Counted from the stretch's first letter, positions 1 to 9,264 are shown. The stretch: 64,000 nucleotides of DNA from Bacteroidia bacterium (GCA_030427255.1 JAUHWY010000002.1:62001-126000), one strand, 5' to 3'. Notes: generated by a model from the letters alone, not told the origin. Program-made: numbers and translations.

Positions 1-1429
1 TGCATTTAACCCTGCTCCCTCTTTTACCGTAGAAAATCAAGGAACGACCTTGCGCCGTTCGGCCTATTTTATTCAACGCGACCACAACGACCATAGCTGG
101 TATGGTTTGCTAAGTACCTTTGATTGGAAACTCCCTGCGGGACTTAGCCTAAGCGGTGGAGCCGATGCTAGGTATTACAACGGCAGAGTGTATAGCACCA
201 TGGACGACCTATTGGGAGGCGATGTGTATACCGCTTCCGACGACCTAAACCGAATGGCCAATCGATTGATTTTTGAAGGAGATACCCTAAGGCAGCATAT
301 TGAACGCGATATTCTTTGGGGAGGAACCTTTGCCATGCTTGAGTTTAAAGGCGAAAAAATTTCGGCATTTATAAACCTTAGTGGCGCCATTAACGGCTAC
401 AGACAATACAACCATTTTTTGGAGCAAACCTTACAAGTAGGAGATACTACCTTGAACATTGGTTTTGGAGACACCCTAAATTACCAAGGCCAAACCTACA
501 CCCAAGGAAGCGAAGGCTTGGAAACCAATGCTACAGAGTGGGTGGTGCGCCCGGGTTACACGGTTAAAGCCGGTATGAACTACAATTTCACCAAGCGGCA
601 AAACGCCTTTTTTAATGTGGGCTACTTTAGCAGGGTGCCTTATTTTACTGCCTTGGTGCGCGCCGACAATACCTTGGTTCGGGACTCCCGAAACGAAGAA
701 CTCTTTAGTGTTGAAATGGGCTACAGCTACCGTAGTCCTTCCTTCACCATAAACGGCAATGTATATTATACCGAATGGTTCAACAAGCCGACCTCGGCCA
801 CGGTAACCATTGACGGTGAGCCTGTTTTGGTTAACATAGCCAATATGGGAGCCCGCCACATGGGTTTGGAAGTGGATTTTGCTTGGAAAGCCCACAAAAT
901 GCTTACCGTAGAGGGTATGGCCAGTTGGGGAGATTGGCAATGGAACCGCGTGGCACGCGGTGAATTTTTTAATTTGAATGGAGAAGCCGCCGGGGAGATT
1001 GTTTTTGACCCCACCGGCGTAAAAGTGGGAGATGCAGCTCAGCACAGCTACGCCTTAAGTTTGAGGTTTATGCCCATCAAGCGCTTATACATTATGCCGG
1101 AAATAAATCTGTTTACCCACAATTATGCAGATTTTAGGCCCGAAGATTATCAGGTTACCGATTTAGAAAGCGGATCCGGCCCTAACTTAGGCAGGCAAGC
1201 TTGGCGTATGCCCGACTACTACTTTATTAACCTGCATGCCGGCTACCATTTTTACATTGGTAAAGTACGGATGGATGTGCGCGGAAACATCCTTAACTTA
1301 ACCGATGGATTCTTTATTACAGATGCCAGCAACAACGGTTTGGGTGGGTCTACCTACAATGCCAGCTCCGCTACGGTATATGCGGGTTTGGGTACTCGAT
1401 GGATGTTCTCTTTAATGGCCACTTTTTAA
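1..1429 (+). CDS. TonB-dependent receptor, C-terminal part (cut by window edge)
   Basis: The frame is open from base 2 to the stop at 1427-1429, so the gene begins outside the window. The visible ~475 residues look like the C-terminal half of an outer-membrane TonB-dependent receptor barrel: alternating aromatic/polar strands, repeated F/Y-x-N-x-G-Y type strands (for example NAFFNVGYFSRVPYF), and a C-terminal Phe, which is the usual barrel-insertion signal. The plug domain is not visible, so the substrate cannot be predicted. A lipoprotein gene follows after nine bases and then a secreted endonuclease overlaps it, suggesting one operon. The receptor assignment is inferred from fold features and is fairly secure; any SusC-like role is not shown. 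Confidence 0.8.
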   Translation, partial: AFNPAPSFTVENQGTTLRRSAYFIQRDHNDHSWYGLLSTFDWKLPAGLSLSGGADARYYNGRVYSTMDDLLGGDVYTASDDLNRMANRLIFEGDTLRQHIERDILWGGTFAMLEFKGEKISAFINLSGAINGYRQYNHFLEQTLQVGDTTLNIGFGDTLNYQGQTYTQGSEGLETNATEWVVRPGYTVKAGMNYNFTKRQNAFFNVGYFSRVPYFTALVRADNTLVRDSRNEELFSVEMGYSYRSPSFTINGNVYYTEWFNKPTSATVTIDGEPVLVNIANMGARHMGLEVDFAWKAHKMLTVEGMASWGDWQWNRVARGEFFNLNGEAAGEIVFDPTGVKVGDAAQHSYALSLRFMPIKRLYIMPEINLFTHNYADFRPEDYQVTDLESGSGPNLGRQAWRMPDYYFINLHAGYHFYIGKVRMDVRGNILNLTDGFFITDASNNGLGGSTYNASSATVYAGLGTRWMFSLMATF

Positions 1430-1438
1430 TTGCCTGCC

Positions 1439-1891
1439 ATGAAATCTATATTCCCCATTCTATTTTTTACGGTTTTGCTCTCGGCATGTTACAAGGAGAA
1501 CCGCTTGGCCGGTGATTTGGAAGGACTTTGGGAAATTACCCAAATTCATCCGCAAGATACATCGGCCTTTGGCCTTGTAGATAGTTTGGAGTACCAAATA
1601 ACCTTTTTGCCTTGCGACGATGCCTACACAGCCAACTGCTCCTTTTCTTTAGCCCTACGTTATGCTCCTTTAGATAGCATTTTGAGGGTCGATACCTTTA
1701 AGTATGTGCTAAAAGAGAATGAGTTAGACCCGGTTAGCTCGGCCCTTCAGCCGGCCCCGGATTTGCTGCAATACAACAACCTTTGGAGATTACGTCGATT
1801 TTTTGTCGAAAATCTTCAAGAAAACGCCTTTACTTTGCGGCGTTACGACGATGCTAATATTTACATGACCTTCGAAAAACTGAGCGAATGA
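1439..1891 (+). CDS. Putative lipoprotein, 150 aa
   Basis: The protein starts MKSIFPILFFTVLLSAC, a signal peptide ending in a lipobox (LSAC), so it should be cleaved by LspA and lipidated at Cys17. The mature part begins with a short polar linker and a GLWEI segment reminiscent of lipocalin-like Bacteroidota lipoproteins, but I recognise no family. A TTG nine bases upstream is in frame; I prefer the ATG because it starts the signal peptide directly. It sits between a TonB-dependent receptor and a secreted endonuclease, and its stop overlaps the next start (ATGA), suggesting translational coupling. Function unknown. Confidence 0.75.
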   Translation: MKSIFPILFFTVLLSACYKENRLAGDLEGLWEITQIHPQDTSAFGLVDSLEYQITFLPCDDAYTANCSFSLALRYAPLDSILRVDTFKYVLKENELDPVSSALQPAPDLLQYNNLWRLRRFFVENLQENAFTLRRYDDANIYMTFEKLSE

Positions 1892-4209
1892 AACGTGCAC
1901 ACCTCCTCCCCTTATTCCTTTTGCCCCTATGGAGCCTGCAGGCCCAAGTGGCTCCCGTGCCCACCAGTTGGGATTGCGAAACCGGATTACCCGCCGGATG
2001 GACCAGCAACATGGCCTCCGGTTCTGAATTTTACATCAGTTCTACTTGCGACTTTAGTGTCCCAAACCCTAGGTCTTTCAAACTAGACTTTACCGGAAGG
2101 TTTTTGCAAATCGAAGTAGGTGCCCAACCCGGTCCCATAGCCTATGAAATTGGAGGGCAAACTGGTTCTGCACCATATTGGAATGGAACCTTTGTTGTTC
2201 AAGAATCCGTAAACGGTGCCTCTTGGAACACCATCAAAACCTATACCGGAGCTCAGGTCATTCCCGACCAATCCGACAACCAAATTTGCATGCAGGATAC
2301 GGCATTTCCTACCGATCCTAATGCCCGGTTTATCCGCTTCTTTTTTCAAGACAAGCAAAGCGGAAACTCAGCCTCCGGAGGTGGAAACGTTAAGTTGGAC
2401 AATATCTTTATTCTTCAACCTCCTTTCACCAGCCAAAAGTTGGAGCTAACCCAAGGCAGCGATGTAATGTTTAACGGTGGAAACAGCAACCCCGTTGGCA
2501 CAGCCGTGGCCAGCCCCACCAGCTTTAACCTGGGAATGGCTAACATTGCCTTGGCAGGTGGTTTAAGCATTGACTCTGTTGTGCTTTCCGGTCCAAATCC
2601 CGGCGACTTTAACATCACAGGGCCTGCTTTGCCCTCCAATATTGCGCCCGGCAACAGCCTAACCTTGCAAATGACTTTTACTCCTGCGGCTGCAGGAAGC
2701 CGCGAGGCGCTGCTGACCATTTACAGCAACGACCATACCGTAGACTCGGTGTTTACCTTGCGTTTGTACGGAATCGGCGGAAACCTAGCCTCGGACCCTT
2801 CCTTTGCCGTCTCTAACTTTAACGTTACAAACCTAAAAACCTTTAGGTACCACCTCAATATGAACCTTCCTCAAACCGGGCCCGATGCCTATGGGGGGTA
2901 CTTAATTCTGCGTTCTGAAGGTCAGGCCCTGAGCGCACAACCTGTCGACGGCCAAACCTACCAACGAGGAATGACCATTGGCAACGCCAAGGTAATTTAT
3001 GTGGGCCGGCCTTCTGGAAATAGCTTAAGCTTTATTCCCAACTGGATAATGGCCAACACTAATTATGAGTTTGCCGTATACAGCTACAATGGTTTGGGCA
3101 CCTTCACCAACTATGCCGCAACAGCGGTCACGGCCTCCACTACCACCCCGCAAACCATGTTGGATCCCACCTACTACAGTGGCGTGTCAGAGACCAACTC
3201 CAGCTTTGTGGGCGACTTACACAATGTGGTAAACCCACACACCGCCATTTTTTACAGCGATTATATAGAAACCATGGTGAGCGGCTTTCAAATCCGGGAC
3301 ACTTTTGTGGTAAGCGGTCAAATTATAAACGACAAAGTGTTGGATTGCCCCTACAGTGGCGCGCCTATCCTTTTCCAAGAACCTTATCAGTTCGGATCTA
3401 CGGGCACCAGCCGCGAGCATACCTTTAGCCACTCTTGGATGCCTACCTTTAATGCCAGCAGCCCGGAGCGTCCGGAATACAGCGACCAGCATAATTTGTA
3501 TCCGGTGTTTCAAAACATCAACGAGATTCGCTGCAACTACCCCTTTGGGGAAGTGGAAACACCCATTTTGCAAAGCGGCTTAGGCACTTTAGGCTTGAAC
3601 GCCCTCGGAAACCGCGTTTTTGAACCCACAGAAGGCCACAAAGGACGCGTAGCCCGTGCCCTCATGTACATGACCATTTGCTACAACAGTGTGAACGGCA
3701 ACGGATGGAACCTAAATGCGCCCATCGGCGAAAACTGCAACGGGAACCCAATCAACTACCCACAAGACCAACAGCTTTTGCTCGATTGGCACTTCAACCA
3801 CCCTCCCAACAATTTCGATGTTGCCCGCAACGACTTTTTAGACAGCTTGCAAGGCAACCGTAATCCATTTGTGGATAATCCCGATTGGGCTTGTTACATC
3901 GATTTTACCACCATGACTTGGATTGCCAATCCTACCATTCCTTGCGCTACCGTGGGCTTGGATGCACAAAACCCACTTCAAGCTAAGATCTGGCCCATCC
4001 CTGCCCATCAAGTGCTGAATTGGAGCATTCCCGGCAATGGAAACAGCTTCCAACTTTCGGCTACCGACATAGCAGGTCGCGAAGTAATGCGCACCGAGCT
4101 GCAAGGCACCGAAGGTCAACTTGACTTAGGAAGCTGGCCCACAGGAATGTACATTCTCCGCATCGAAAAGGATGGCCTTGAATCTACCTTTAAAGTGTTG
4201 CATCCTTAA
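1888..4209 (+). CDS. Secreted endonuclease I family protein with T9SS sorting domain
   Basis: 773 aa. Residues 1-20 are a signal peptide (ends SLQAQ). Residues ~20-170 look like a beta-sandwich, ~210-300 resemble an ASPM/SPD-2/Hydin-type immunoglobulin domain (FTPAAAGSREALLTIYSND), and ~300-420 are fibronectin-like. Residues ~425-685 match the endonuclease I fold (Pfam Endonuclease_1): REHTFSHSWMP near 509, SDQHNLYPV, NYPFGEVETP, and QGNRNPFVDNPDWA near 650. The His/Asn of such motifs bind the metal and catalyse cleavage in that family. The last ~85 residues (IWPIPAHQVLNW to the end) form a type A type IX secretion tail. The enzyme is therefore predicted to be exported to the surface or medium to degrade DNA or RNA, perhaps for phosphate or nucleoside scavenging. 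It overlaps the preceding gene by four bases and is followed by a strong terminator. Confidence 0.88.
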   Translation: MKRAHLLPLFLLPLWSLQAQVAPVPTSWDCETGLPAGWTSNMASGSEFYISSTCDFSVPNPRSFKLDFTGRFLQIEVGAQPGPIAYEIGGQTGSAPYWNGTFVVQESVNGASWNTIKTYTGAQVIPDQSDNQICMQDTAFPTDPNARFIRFFFQDKQSGNSASGGGNVKLDNIFILQPPFTSQKLELTQGSDVMFNGGNSNPVGTAVASPTSFNLGMANIALAGGLSIDSVVLSGPNPGDFNITGPALPSNIAPGNSLTLQMTFTPAAAGSREALLTIYSNDHTVDSVFTLRLYGIGGNLASDPSFAVSNFNVTNLKTFRYHLNMNLPQTGPDAYGGYLILRSEGQALSAQPVDGQTYQRGMTIGNAKVIYVGRPSGNSLSFIPNWIMANTNYEFAVYSYNGLGTFTNYAATAVTASTTTPQTMLDPTYYSGVSETNSSFVGDLHNVVNPHTAIFYSDYIETMVSGFQIRDTFVVSGQIINDKVLDCPYSGAPILFQEPYQFGSTGTSREHTFSHSWMPTFNASSPERPEYSDQHNLYPVFQNINEIRCNYPFGEVETPILQSGLGTLGLNALGNRVFEPTEGHKGRVARALMYMTICYNSVNGNGWNLNAPIGENCNGNPINYPQDQQLLLDWHFNHPPNNFDVARNDFLDSLQGNRNPFVDNPDWACYIDFTTMTWIANPTIPCATVGLDAQNPLQAKIWPIPAHQVLNWSIPGNGNSFQLSATDIAGREVMRTELQGTEGQLDLGSWPTGMYILRIEKDGLESTFKVLHP

Positions 4210-4230
4210 ATAGGCCAAACATCATACATA

Positions 4231-4263
4231 AAGCCGATTCTTATGGGAATCGGCTTTTTTTTT
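4231..4263 (+). terminator. Rho-independent terminator of the endonuclease operon
   Basis: A perfect 10-bp stem AAGCCGATTC / GAATCGGCTT (4231-4240 with 4247-4256) closes a six-base loop and runs into a T tract to about 4263. It lies 22 bases after the endonuclease stop. Repeat R1 begins directly behind the T tract. Confidence 0.9.
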
Positions 4264-4265
4264 GT

Positions 4266-4417
4266 GGGCCCTGCAAAGCACCGGGCCCTCCCTCCAAGCC
4301 CCGTTGCCAAAACCTCATGCATGCAAAGGCTCATGGGGCGTTTGCTGCGCGCCACGCCCACAAGCCTGCATGCATGGGCTTTGGCTGCCGGGGGCTTTCC
4401 GTACCGGTCCCTGGGCC
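4266..4417 (-). repeat. Structured intergenic repeat R1 (family member, minus orientation)
   Basis: Read on the minus strand it starts GGCCCAGGGACCGGTACGGA and ends with GGAGGGAGGGCCCGG followed by CTTTGCAGGGCCC. The ends can pair (GGCCC/GGGCC), then AAGCCCCCG with CGGGGCTT, then a long central stem around GCCAAAGCCCATGCATGC. It is a near-copy of R2 (13839-13989) with about eight substitutions; in the stem one C-G pair has become T-A and two pairs have become G.T, so pairing is kept. It separates the terminator at 4231 from the RidA gene. Any ORF in it is incidental. Confidence 0.85.
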
Positions 4418-4469
4418 TTGGTTTAAACTGTTTCTTTTGTTTTTCTTTATACTCCAAATAATCGAAACT

Positions 4470-4886
4470 ATGAGCCGTATTGATTCCAACCGTGCGCCTG
4501 AACCCGTAGGCGCTTATCCTCATGCCCGCAAAGCAGGAGATTTTATTTATTACAGTGGAATGGGGCCACGAAGCCGAGGCACTAAAGAAATTCCCGGAGT
4601 GGAGCTCGACGCCCATGGCAATATCCTTAGCTACGATATCGAAACCCAGTGCCGATCGGTATTCAATAACCTTAAAATGGTGGTGGAAGAGTCTGGAGCC
4701 TCTTGGAGTGATTTGGTAGATATTACCGTGTTTTTAACCAATATGAAAGCCGATTTTGCTATCTACAACCGCGTGTATGCTGAATATTTCGCCGAACATC
4801 AGCCCTGCCGAACCACACTCGAAATTTGTAGCCTGCCTACACCTATTGCGATAGAGGTAAAGGCCATTGCCTATATAGGCAAATAA
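4470..4886 (+). CDS. RidA family protein, 2-aminomuconate deaminase-like
   Basis: 138 aa of the RidA/YjgF/UK114 family, small trimeric proteins that hydrolyse reactive enamine/imine intermediates. The motifs PVGAYPHARKAGDF, YSGMGPRSRGTKEIPGV, DIETQCRSVFNNL and PCRTTLEICSLPTPIAIEVKAIA are closer to 2-aminomuconate deaminases of tryptophan/aminophenol degradation than to canonical RidA, where the Arg in PCRTT is the catalytic-site arginine. I chose the ATG at 4470; the frame stays open upstream only because it runs through repeat R1. No other kynurenine-pathway gene is in the window, so the substrate is uncertain. It stands alone between R1 and the ileS promoter. Confidence 0.85.
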   Translation: MSRIDSNRAPEPVGAYPHARKAGDFIYYSGMGPRSRGTKEIPGVELDAHGNILSYDIETQCRSVFNNLKMVVEESGASWSDLVDITVFLTNMKADFAIYNRVYAEYFAEHQPCRTTLEICSLPTPIAIEVKAIAYIGK

Positions 4887-4907
4887 GCCTTAGCCGCTTC
4901 TTTTGGT

Positions 4908-4915
4908 TATCTTTG
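4908..4915 (+). promoter_or_regulatory. Bacteroidota -7 box upstream of ileS (TATCTTTG)
   Basis: TATCTTTG matches the phylum's -7 consensus TAnnTTTG. It lies 26 bases before the ATG at 4942, so the in-frame TTG at 4903 would be untranscribed, which fixes the ileS start at 4942. No clear -33 TTG is seen. Confidence 0.65.
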
Positions 4916-4941
4916 CCAGCCCAATTGCAAAGCATGGAGTC

Positions 4942-7900
4942 ATGAGCAAAGCGTATCCCGAATACAAGGAACTGAACTTAGCCGAAAGACAAGCCGAAAT
5001 CCAACAGGATTGGAAGGAAAATAAAACCTTTGCGCAAAGCATTCGTGGAAGCGATAGCCCCAGCTTTACTTTTTTTGAGGGCCCTCCTTCCGCCAACGGC
5101 ATGCCGGGAATCCACCATGTGCTCTCACGCGCTATTAAAGACTCTATTTGCCGCTACAAAAGCTTGCAAGGCTTCCGGGTGGAGCGCAAAGCTGGCTGGG
5201 ATACCCACGGCCTTCCGGTTGAATTGCAGGTAGAGAAAGAATTAGGGATTACCAAGGAGGATATTGGAAAGTCCATCAGCATTGAAGCATACAATGCCGC
5301 TTGCCGTAAGTCGGTCATGAAATTTACTGGTAGTTGGCAGGAGCTCACCGAACTCATGGGCTATTGGGTAGATATGGACGACCCTTACGTTACCTACCAA
5401 ACCAAATACATGGAAACGGTATGGTGGATTCTTAAACACTTTTACGACCAAGGTCTTATTTATAAGGGCTATACCATTCAACCCTTTAGTCCGGCGGCAG
5501 GAACCGGATTGTCGAGCCATGAGCTCAATCAACCGGGGACCTACAAAATGGTAAGCGACACCACCATTGTTGCTCAGTTTTTGTTTGAACCGGGGCAAAG
5601 CGTTACCGGTGAGTCCCTTCCCGAACCTACCTTTGGCTTAGCCTGGACCACTACTCCTTGGACCTTGCCTTCCAATACAGCGCTTGGTGTGGGGCCCAAC
5701 ATCGATTACGTTTTGGTGAAAACCCTTAATCCTTATACAAGGGAAGCTCAGTATGTTATTTTGGCGGAGGCGCGACTTCAGGCCTATTTTGATGCCGATT
5801 GGAACAAGGCTTGGGACAAAGCCGAAGACAAATCCAGAAAAGTTCCTTGGGAAGTGCTTCGAAGCTTTAAGGGAAAAGAGCTGCAAGGATTGCGGTACCG
5901 GCAATTGATGCCTTATGCCCAACCTGAAGAAGGTAAGGCCTTTCAGGTAATTTCCGGCGATTTTGTAACTACCGAAGACGGCACCGGGATGGTACACTTA
6001 GCTCCCAGTTTTGGTGCAGATGACTTTAAAACGGCCAAAGAACATGGGATTGGTGCCCTTACTTTAGTGGACCGCAGAGGTCGTTTCACCCAAGAGGTAA
6101 GCGATTTTGCCGGGGAGTATGTGAAAGAAGCCTACCTCACAGAGGAAGAAAAAACCGAAGGCTACGAGTCTGTGGATGTCCGTATTGCTGTAAAACTTAA
6201 GCAAGAAGGCAAAGCCTTTAAAATTGAAAAATACGAGCATACCTATCCTCACTGTTGGCGAACCGACAAACCTGTTTTGTATTATCCATTAGACTCTTGG
6301 TTTGTTCGTACCACCGCCATGAAAGAGCGGCTGCTGGAACTAAACAAAGAAATCAACTGGCGCCCGCCCTCCACAGGAACCGGAAGGTTTGGTCAATGGT
6401 TGGAGAACCTACAAGATTGGAATCTAAGCCGCTCTAGATATTGGGGCATTCCTTTGCCTATTTGGCGCACCAAAGATGGAAAAGAAGAACGGTGTATAGG
6501 GTCGGTAAGCGAACTCCTAGAGGCTATTGAGGCCTCCGTGCAGGCCGGAATAATGCATAAAAATCCCTATGGAGACCTTAAGGATGGTCCGGACTATGAC
6601 GCCATTGACCTACATCGCCCTTTTGTGGATGAGGTGGTGCTTGTTTCTCCCTCCGGTCAAGCCATGTACCGTGAGCCCGATTTGATTGATGTTTGGTTTG
6701 ATTCCGGTTCTATGCCTTTTGCTCAATGGCACTATCCTTTCGAAAACAAAGAAAAAATTGAGCAAGGCTCCGCTTTCCCCGCTGATTTTATTGCCGAGGG
6801 AGTAGACCAAACACGCGGTTGGTTTTTTACCCTGCACGTTATAGCTGCCGGTATTATGGATTCGGTGGCTTATAAGTCGGTCATTTCTAATGGTTTGGTG
6901 CTCGATAAGCATGGGCAAAAGATGTCCAAACGTCTGGGGAATGCGGTGGATCCTTTCCAGACCATGCAAAAGTTTGGCGCCGACGCCACTCGGTGGTACA
7001 TGCTTACCAATGCAGCTCCTTGGGATAACCTTAAGTTTGACGAGCAAGGCATAGAAGAAGTTCGCCGACGATTTTTTGGCACTTTATATAATACCTACGC
7101 CTTTTTTGCTTTGTACGCCAACCTGGATGGCTGGACAAAAAGCACACCCGACTTGCCCAAAGTACCTGCCCAACTCGATGCTTGGATTTTGTCTCGATTG
7201 GAGGGCCTAAAGCAAGAAGTTACCCAAGCTTACGAGGCCTATGACTTAACTTCAGCAGGCCGCTTAATTCAAGATTTCGTTACTGAATCTTTATCGAACT
7301 GGTATGTGCGCCTTTCACGAAAAAGATTTTGGGTAGGTAGCATTACCGATGATAAAGATGCGGCATTCAGCACCTTGCATTGGTGCTTGGACACGGTGGC
7401 ACGCCTTATGGCCCCTTTGGCCCCTTTTTATGCCGACCGATTGTATAGAGATTTAAGACCGGAAAGTACTTCTGTTCATTTGTCCCATTGGCCGCAATTG
7501 GGCTTGGCAAAAAGAGACGAATCGCTGGAGGCCGCAATGGACTTGGCCCAACGTGCCACTTCTTTGGTATTGTCCCTGCGAAAAAAGCAGAGAATTCGAG
7601 TGCGTCAGCCCTTACGAAAAGTCTTGGTGCCTGTTATGGATGCCCGTCAAAAAGAACTTTTAGAGCAGGTAATGCTCTTGTTTTTGAACGAGGTAAATGT
7701 GAAACAACTTGAGTTTTTGACCGACATTGGAGAGCTCTTAGTACTTAAGGCCAAGCCTGACTTTAAAAAGCTGGGCCCACGTTTTGGCGCCGATATGAAA
7801 TTGGTGAACCAACGCATTCAAAGCCTTTCACAAAGCCAAATTCAAGAGTTAAGAACAACAGGAGCCTTGAACCTTGAATTGGAGGAAGGAAGAACCGAGC

Positions 7901-8280
7901 CCATTAGTTTGGATGAGGTAGAAGTGGTATCGGAAGACGTTCCCGGATGGCAAGTGGCAGTGGACGGCGACCTTACCGTGGCTTTGGATATTGCCTTGGA
8001 CCAAGAGCTCCTGGCAGAAGGTATGGCCCGCGATTTTGTGAATAGGGTGCAAAACCTTCGAAAGGATTTAGGCTTGGAAGTGGGACAGCGTATTCGTGTT
8101 TATGTTCAAGCAGCACAACAAGTGCAGGAGGCATTGCGTTTGAATAAAGCGTATATTTGCGCCGAAGTTTTAGCAGCAGAACTATACGATCACGCCAAAG
8201 AGGATTCCTACTCCACGGTTCATACCTTGGAATTAGAAGATGAATTCAAGGCCGATGTTCAAATAGAACCCTTACTTTAA
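4942..8280 (+). CDS. ileS: Isoleucyl-tRNA synthetase
   Basis: 1112 aa class I synthetase charging tRNA-Ile in the cytoplasm. The HIGH-type ATP site appears as PPSANGMPGIHH near residue 50 and the KMSKS loop as KMSKRLGN near 660. Editing-domain signatures (TTPWTLPSNTALGVG, EDGTGMVHLAPSFG) lie between them, followed by SRSRYWGIPLPIW and DVWFDSGSMPFAQWHYPF. The length and the absence of the C-terminal Cys4 zinc module found in E. coli-type enzymes suggest a eukaryote-like (type 2) IleRS; that class is generally less sensitive to mupirocin, but this is inference. The start at 4942 follows from the -7 box at 4908. The DksA-like gene begins 10 bases after the stop. Confidence 0.96.
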   Translation: MSKAYPEYKELNLAERQAEIQQDWKENKTFAQSIRGSDSPSFTFFEGPPSANGMPGIHHVLSRAIKDSICRYKSLQGFRVERKAGWDTHGLPVELQVEKELGITKEDIGKSISIEAYNAACRKSVMKFTGSWQELTELMGYWVDMDDPYVTYQTKYMETVWWILKHFYDQGLIYKGYTIQPFSPAAGTGLSSHELNQPGTYKMVSDTTIVAQFLFEPGQSVTGESLPEPTFGLAWTTTPWTLPSNTALGVGPNIDYVLVKTLNPYTREAQYVILAEARLQAYFDADWNKAWDKAEDKSRKVPWEVLRSFKGKELQGLRYRQLMPYAQPEEGKAFQVISGDFVTTEDGTGMVHLAPSFGADDFKTAKEHGIGALTLVDRRGRFTQEVSDFAGEYVKEAYLTEEEKTEGYESVDVRIAVKLKQEGKAFKIEKYEHTYPHCWRTDKPVLYYPLDSWFVRTTAMKERLLELNKEINWRPPSTGTGRFGQWLENLQDWNLSRSRYWGIPLPIWRTKDGKEERCIGSVSELLEAIEASVQAGIMHKNPYGDLKDGPDYDAIDLHRPFVDEVVLVSPSGQAMYREPDLIDVWFDSGSMPFAQWHYPFENKEKIEQGSAFPADFIAEGVDQTRGWFFTLHVIAAGIMDSVAYKSVISNGLVLDKHGQKMSKRLGNAVDPFQTMQKFGADATRWYMLTNAAPWDNLKFDEQGIEEVRRRFFGTLYNTYAFFALYANLDGWTKSTPDLPKVPAQLDAWILSRLEGLKQEVTQAYEAYDLTSAGRLIQDFVTESLSNWYVRLSRKRFWVGSITDDKDAAFSTLHWCLDTVARLMAPLAPFYADRLYRDLRPESTSVHLSHWPQLGLAKRDESLEAAMDLAQRATSLVLSLRKKQRIRVRQPLRKVLVPVMDARQKELLEQVMLLFLNEVNVKQLEFLTDIGELLVLKAKPDFKKLGPRFGADMKLVNQRIQSLSQSQIQELRTTGALNLELEEGRTEPISLDEVEVVSEDVPGWQVAVDGDLTVALDIALDQELLAEGMARDFVNRVQNLRKDLGLEVGQRIRVYVQAAQQVQEALRLNKAYICAEVLAAELYDHAKEDSYSTVHTLELEDEFKADVQIEPLL

Positions 8281-8290
8281 ACATGCATCT

Positions 8291-8680
8291 ATGGCAGCTG
8301 AAAAAGTAAAATACTCAGAAGAAGAATTAGAAGAGTTCAAAGAACTTATTAATGGAAAGCTGGAAAAAGCAAAAAAAGAGCTGGAACTGCTCATCGACGC
8401 TTTCTCCCATAAGGATGGAAATACCACCGACGACACTTCTCCTACCTTTAAGCTAATGGAGGATGGAGCAGAGGTGTCTTCCAAAGAGGAGATTGGGCAG
8501 CTTGCAGCACGTCAAAAGAAATTTATCCAGAATTTGGAGAATGCTCTTTTGCGCATTAAAAACGGAACCTACGGCATTTGTAGGGTAACCGGAAAATTAA
8601 TTCCTAAAGAAAGGCTTCGGGCAGTTCCTCACGCCACCTTAAGCATGGAAGCAAAAACTTCCCAAAACCGCACGGATTGA
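8291..8680 (+). CDS. TraR/DksA family regulator with a degenerate zinc finger
   Basis: 129 aa. The N-terminal half is a charged helical hairpin (residues ~5-95, rich in E and K), like the coiled coil that DksA-type proteins insert into the RNA polymerase secondary channel. The C-terminal part reads NGTYGICRVTGKLIPKERLRAVPHA, the DksA C-terminal domain, but only one of the four zinc-binding cysteines remains. Loss of the cysteines is, as I recall, common in Bacteroidota members of the family. It lies in a tight cluster ileS-dksA-lspA; its stop overlaps the lspA start. A role in stringent-type transcription control is inferred from family only. Confidence 0.85.
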   Translation: MAAEKVKYSEEELEEFKELINGKLEKAKKELELLIDAFSHKDGNTTDDTSPTFKLMEDGAEVSSKEEIGQLAARQKKFIQNLENALLRIKNGTYGICRVTGKLIPKERLRAVPHATLSMEAKTSQNRTD

Positions 8681-9264
8681 AAGCACTCCGCCTTCCTTTG
8701 CTGTTGATTTTTGGAATATTGGTCTTTGACCAATGGACTAAGATTTACATCAAAACCCATTTTGAGTTACAGGAAAGCGCGCGCTTAATACCCGGACTCA
8801 TAGAATTATTCTTTATTGAGAATAATGGAATGGCTTGGGGACTTGAGCTAGGGGGCACCACAGGAAAATTGTTTCTAAGTATTTTTAGAATCATTGCGGT
8901 AAGCCTCATCGGTTACTTGTTGTTTGATCTGGTGCGCAAAAAAAAGAACCGCTGGCTGGTCATTAGCTTATCCCTCATTTTTGCAGGAGCTTTAGGGAAT
9001 ATCCTTGATTCTATGTTTTATGGGATCATATTTAGCGAAAGCAATACCTTCCAATTAGCACAAGCCTTTCCTCCCGAAGGTGGCTATGCTCCCTTTCTTC
9101 AAGGAAAAGTAGTGGACATGTTGCACTTTACGGTTCACTGGCCGGATTGGGTTCCCTATCTTGGTGGAGACCCCATCTTTAGACCTATATTTAATTTTGC
9201 AGATACGGCCATAACCATTGGGGTTTCTATTTTGGTCATATTATCTATCCGCAAAAAGATTTAA
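8677..9264 (+). CDS. lspA: Lipoprotein signal peptidase (signal peptidase II)
   Basis: 195 aa inner-membrane aspartyl protease that removes signal peptides from diacylated prolipoproteins; several predicted lipoproteins in this window would be substrates. Four hydrophobic segments are visible (about residues 4-18, 65-85, 92-112 and 168-190). The two catalytic Asp motifs are GNILDSMFYG near residue 110 and FNFADTAI near residue 170, and the NNGMAWG motif is at ~48. Translation appears to begin at a TTG overlapping the stop of the DksA-like gene, indicating coupling. It is somewhat longer than the E. coli enzyme owing to an insertion between the two Asp motifs, as in other Bacteroidota. Confidence 0.94.
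   Translation: MKALRLPLLLIFGILVFDQWTKIYIKTHFELQESARLIPGLIELFFIENNGMAWGLELGGTTGKLFLSIFRIIAVSLIGYLLFDLVRKKKNRWLVISLSLIFAGALGNILDSMFYGIIFSESNTFQLAQAFPPEGGYAPFLQGKVVDMLHFTVHWPDWVPYLGGDPIFRPIFNFADTAITIGVSILVILSIRKKI

Noticed and set aside
476-1045. A 189-codon minus-strand frame inside the TonB-dependent receptor.
   Set aside because: Antisense shadow; the sense protein shows barrel strands and a proper C-terminus.
4206-4616. Open frames running through R1 on both strands.
   Set aside because: They depend on the GC-rich repeat lacking stops; none has a start signal or recognisable product.
4903-4941. Upstream TTG start for ileS adding 13 residues.
   Set aside because: The -7 box at 4908-4915 lies within it, so those codons would not be transcribed from that promoter.
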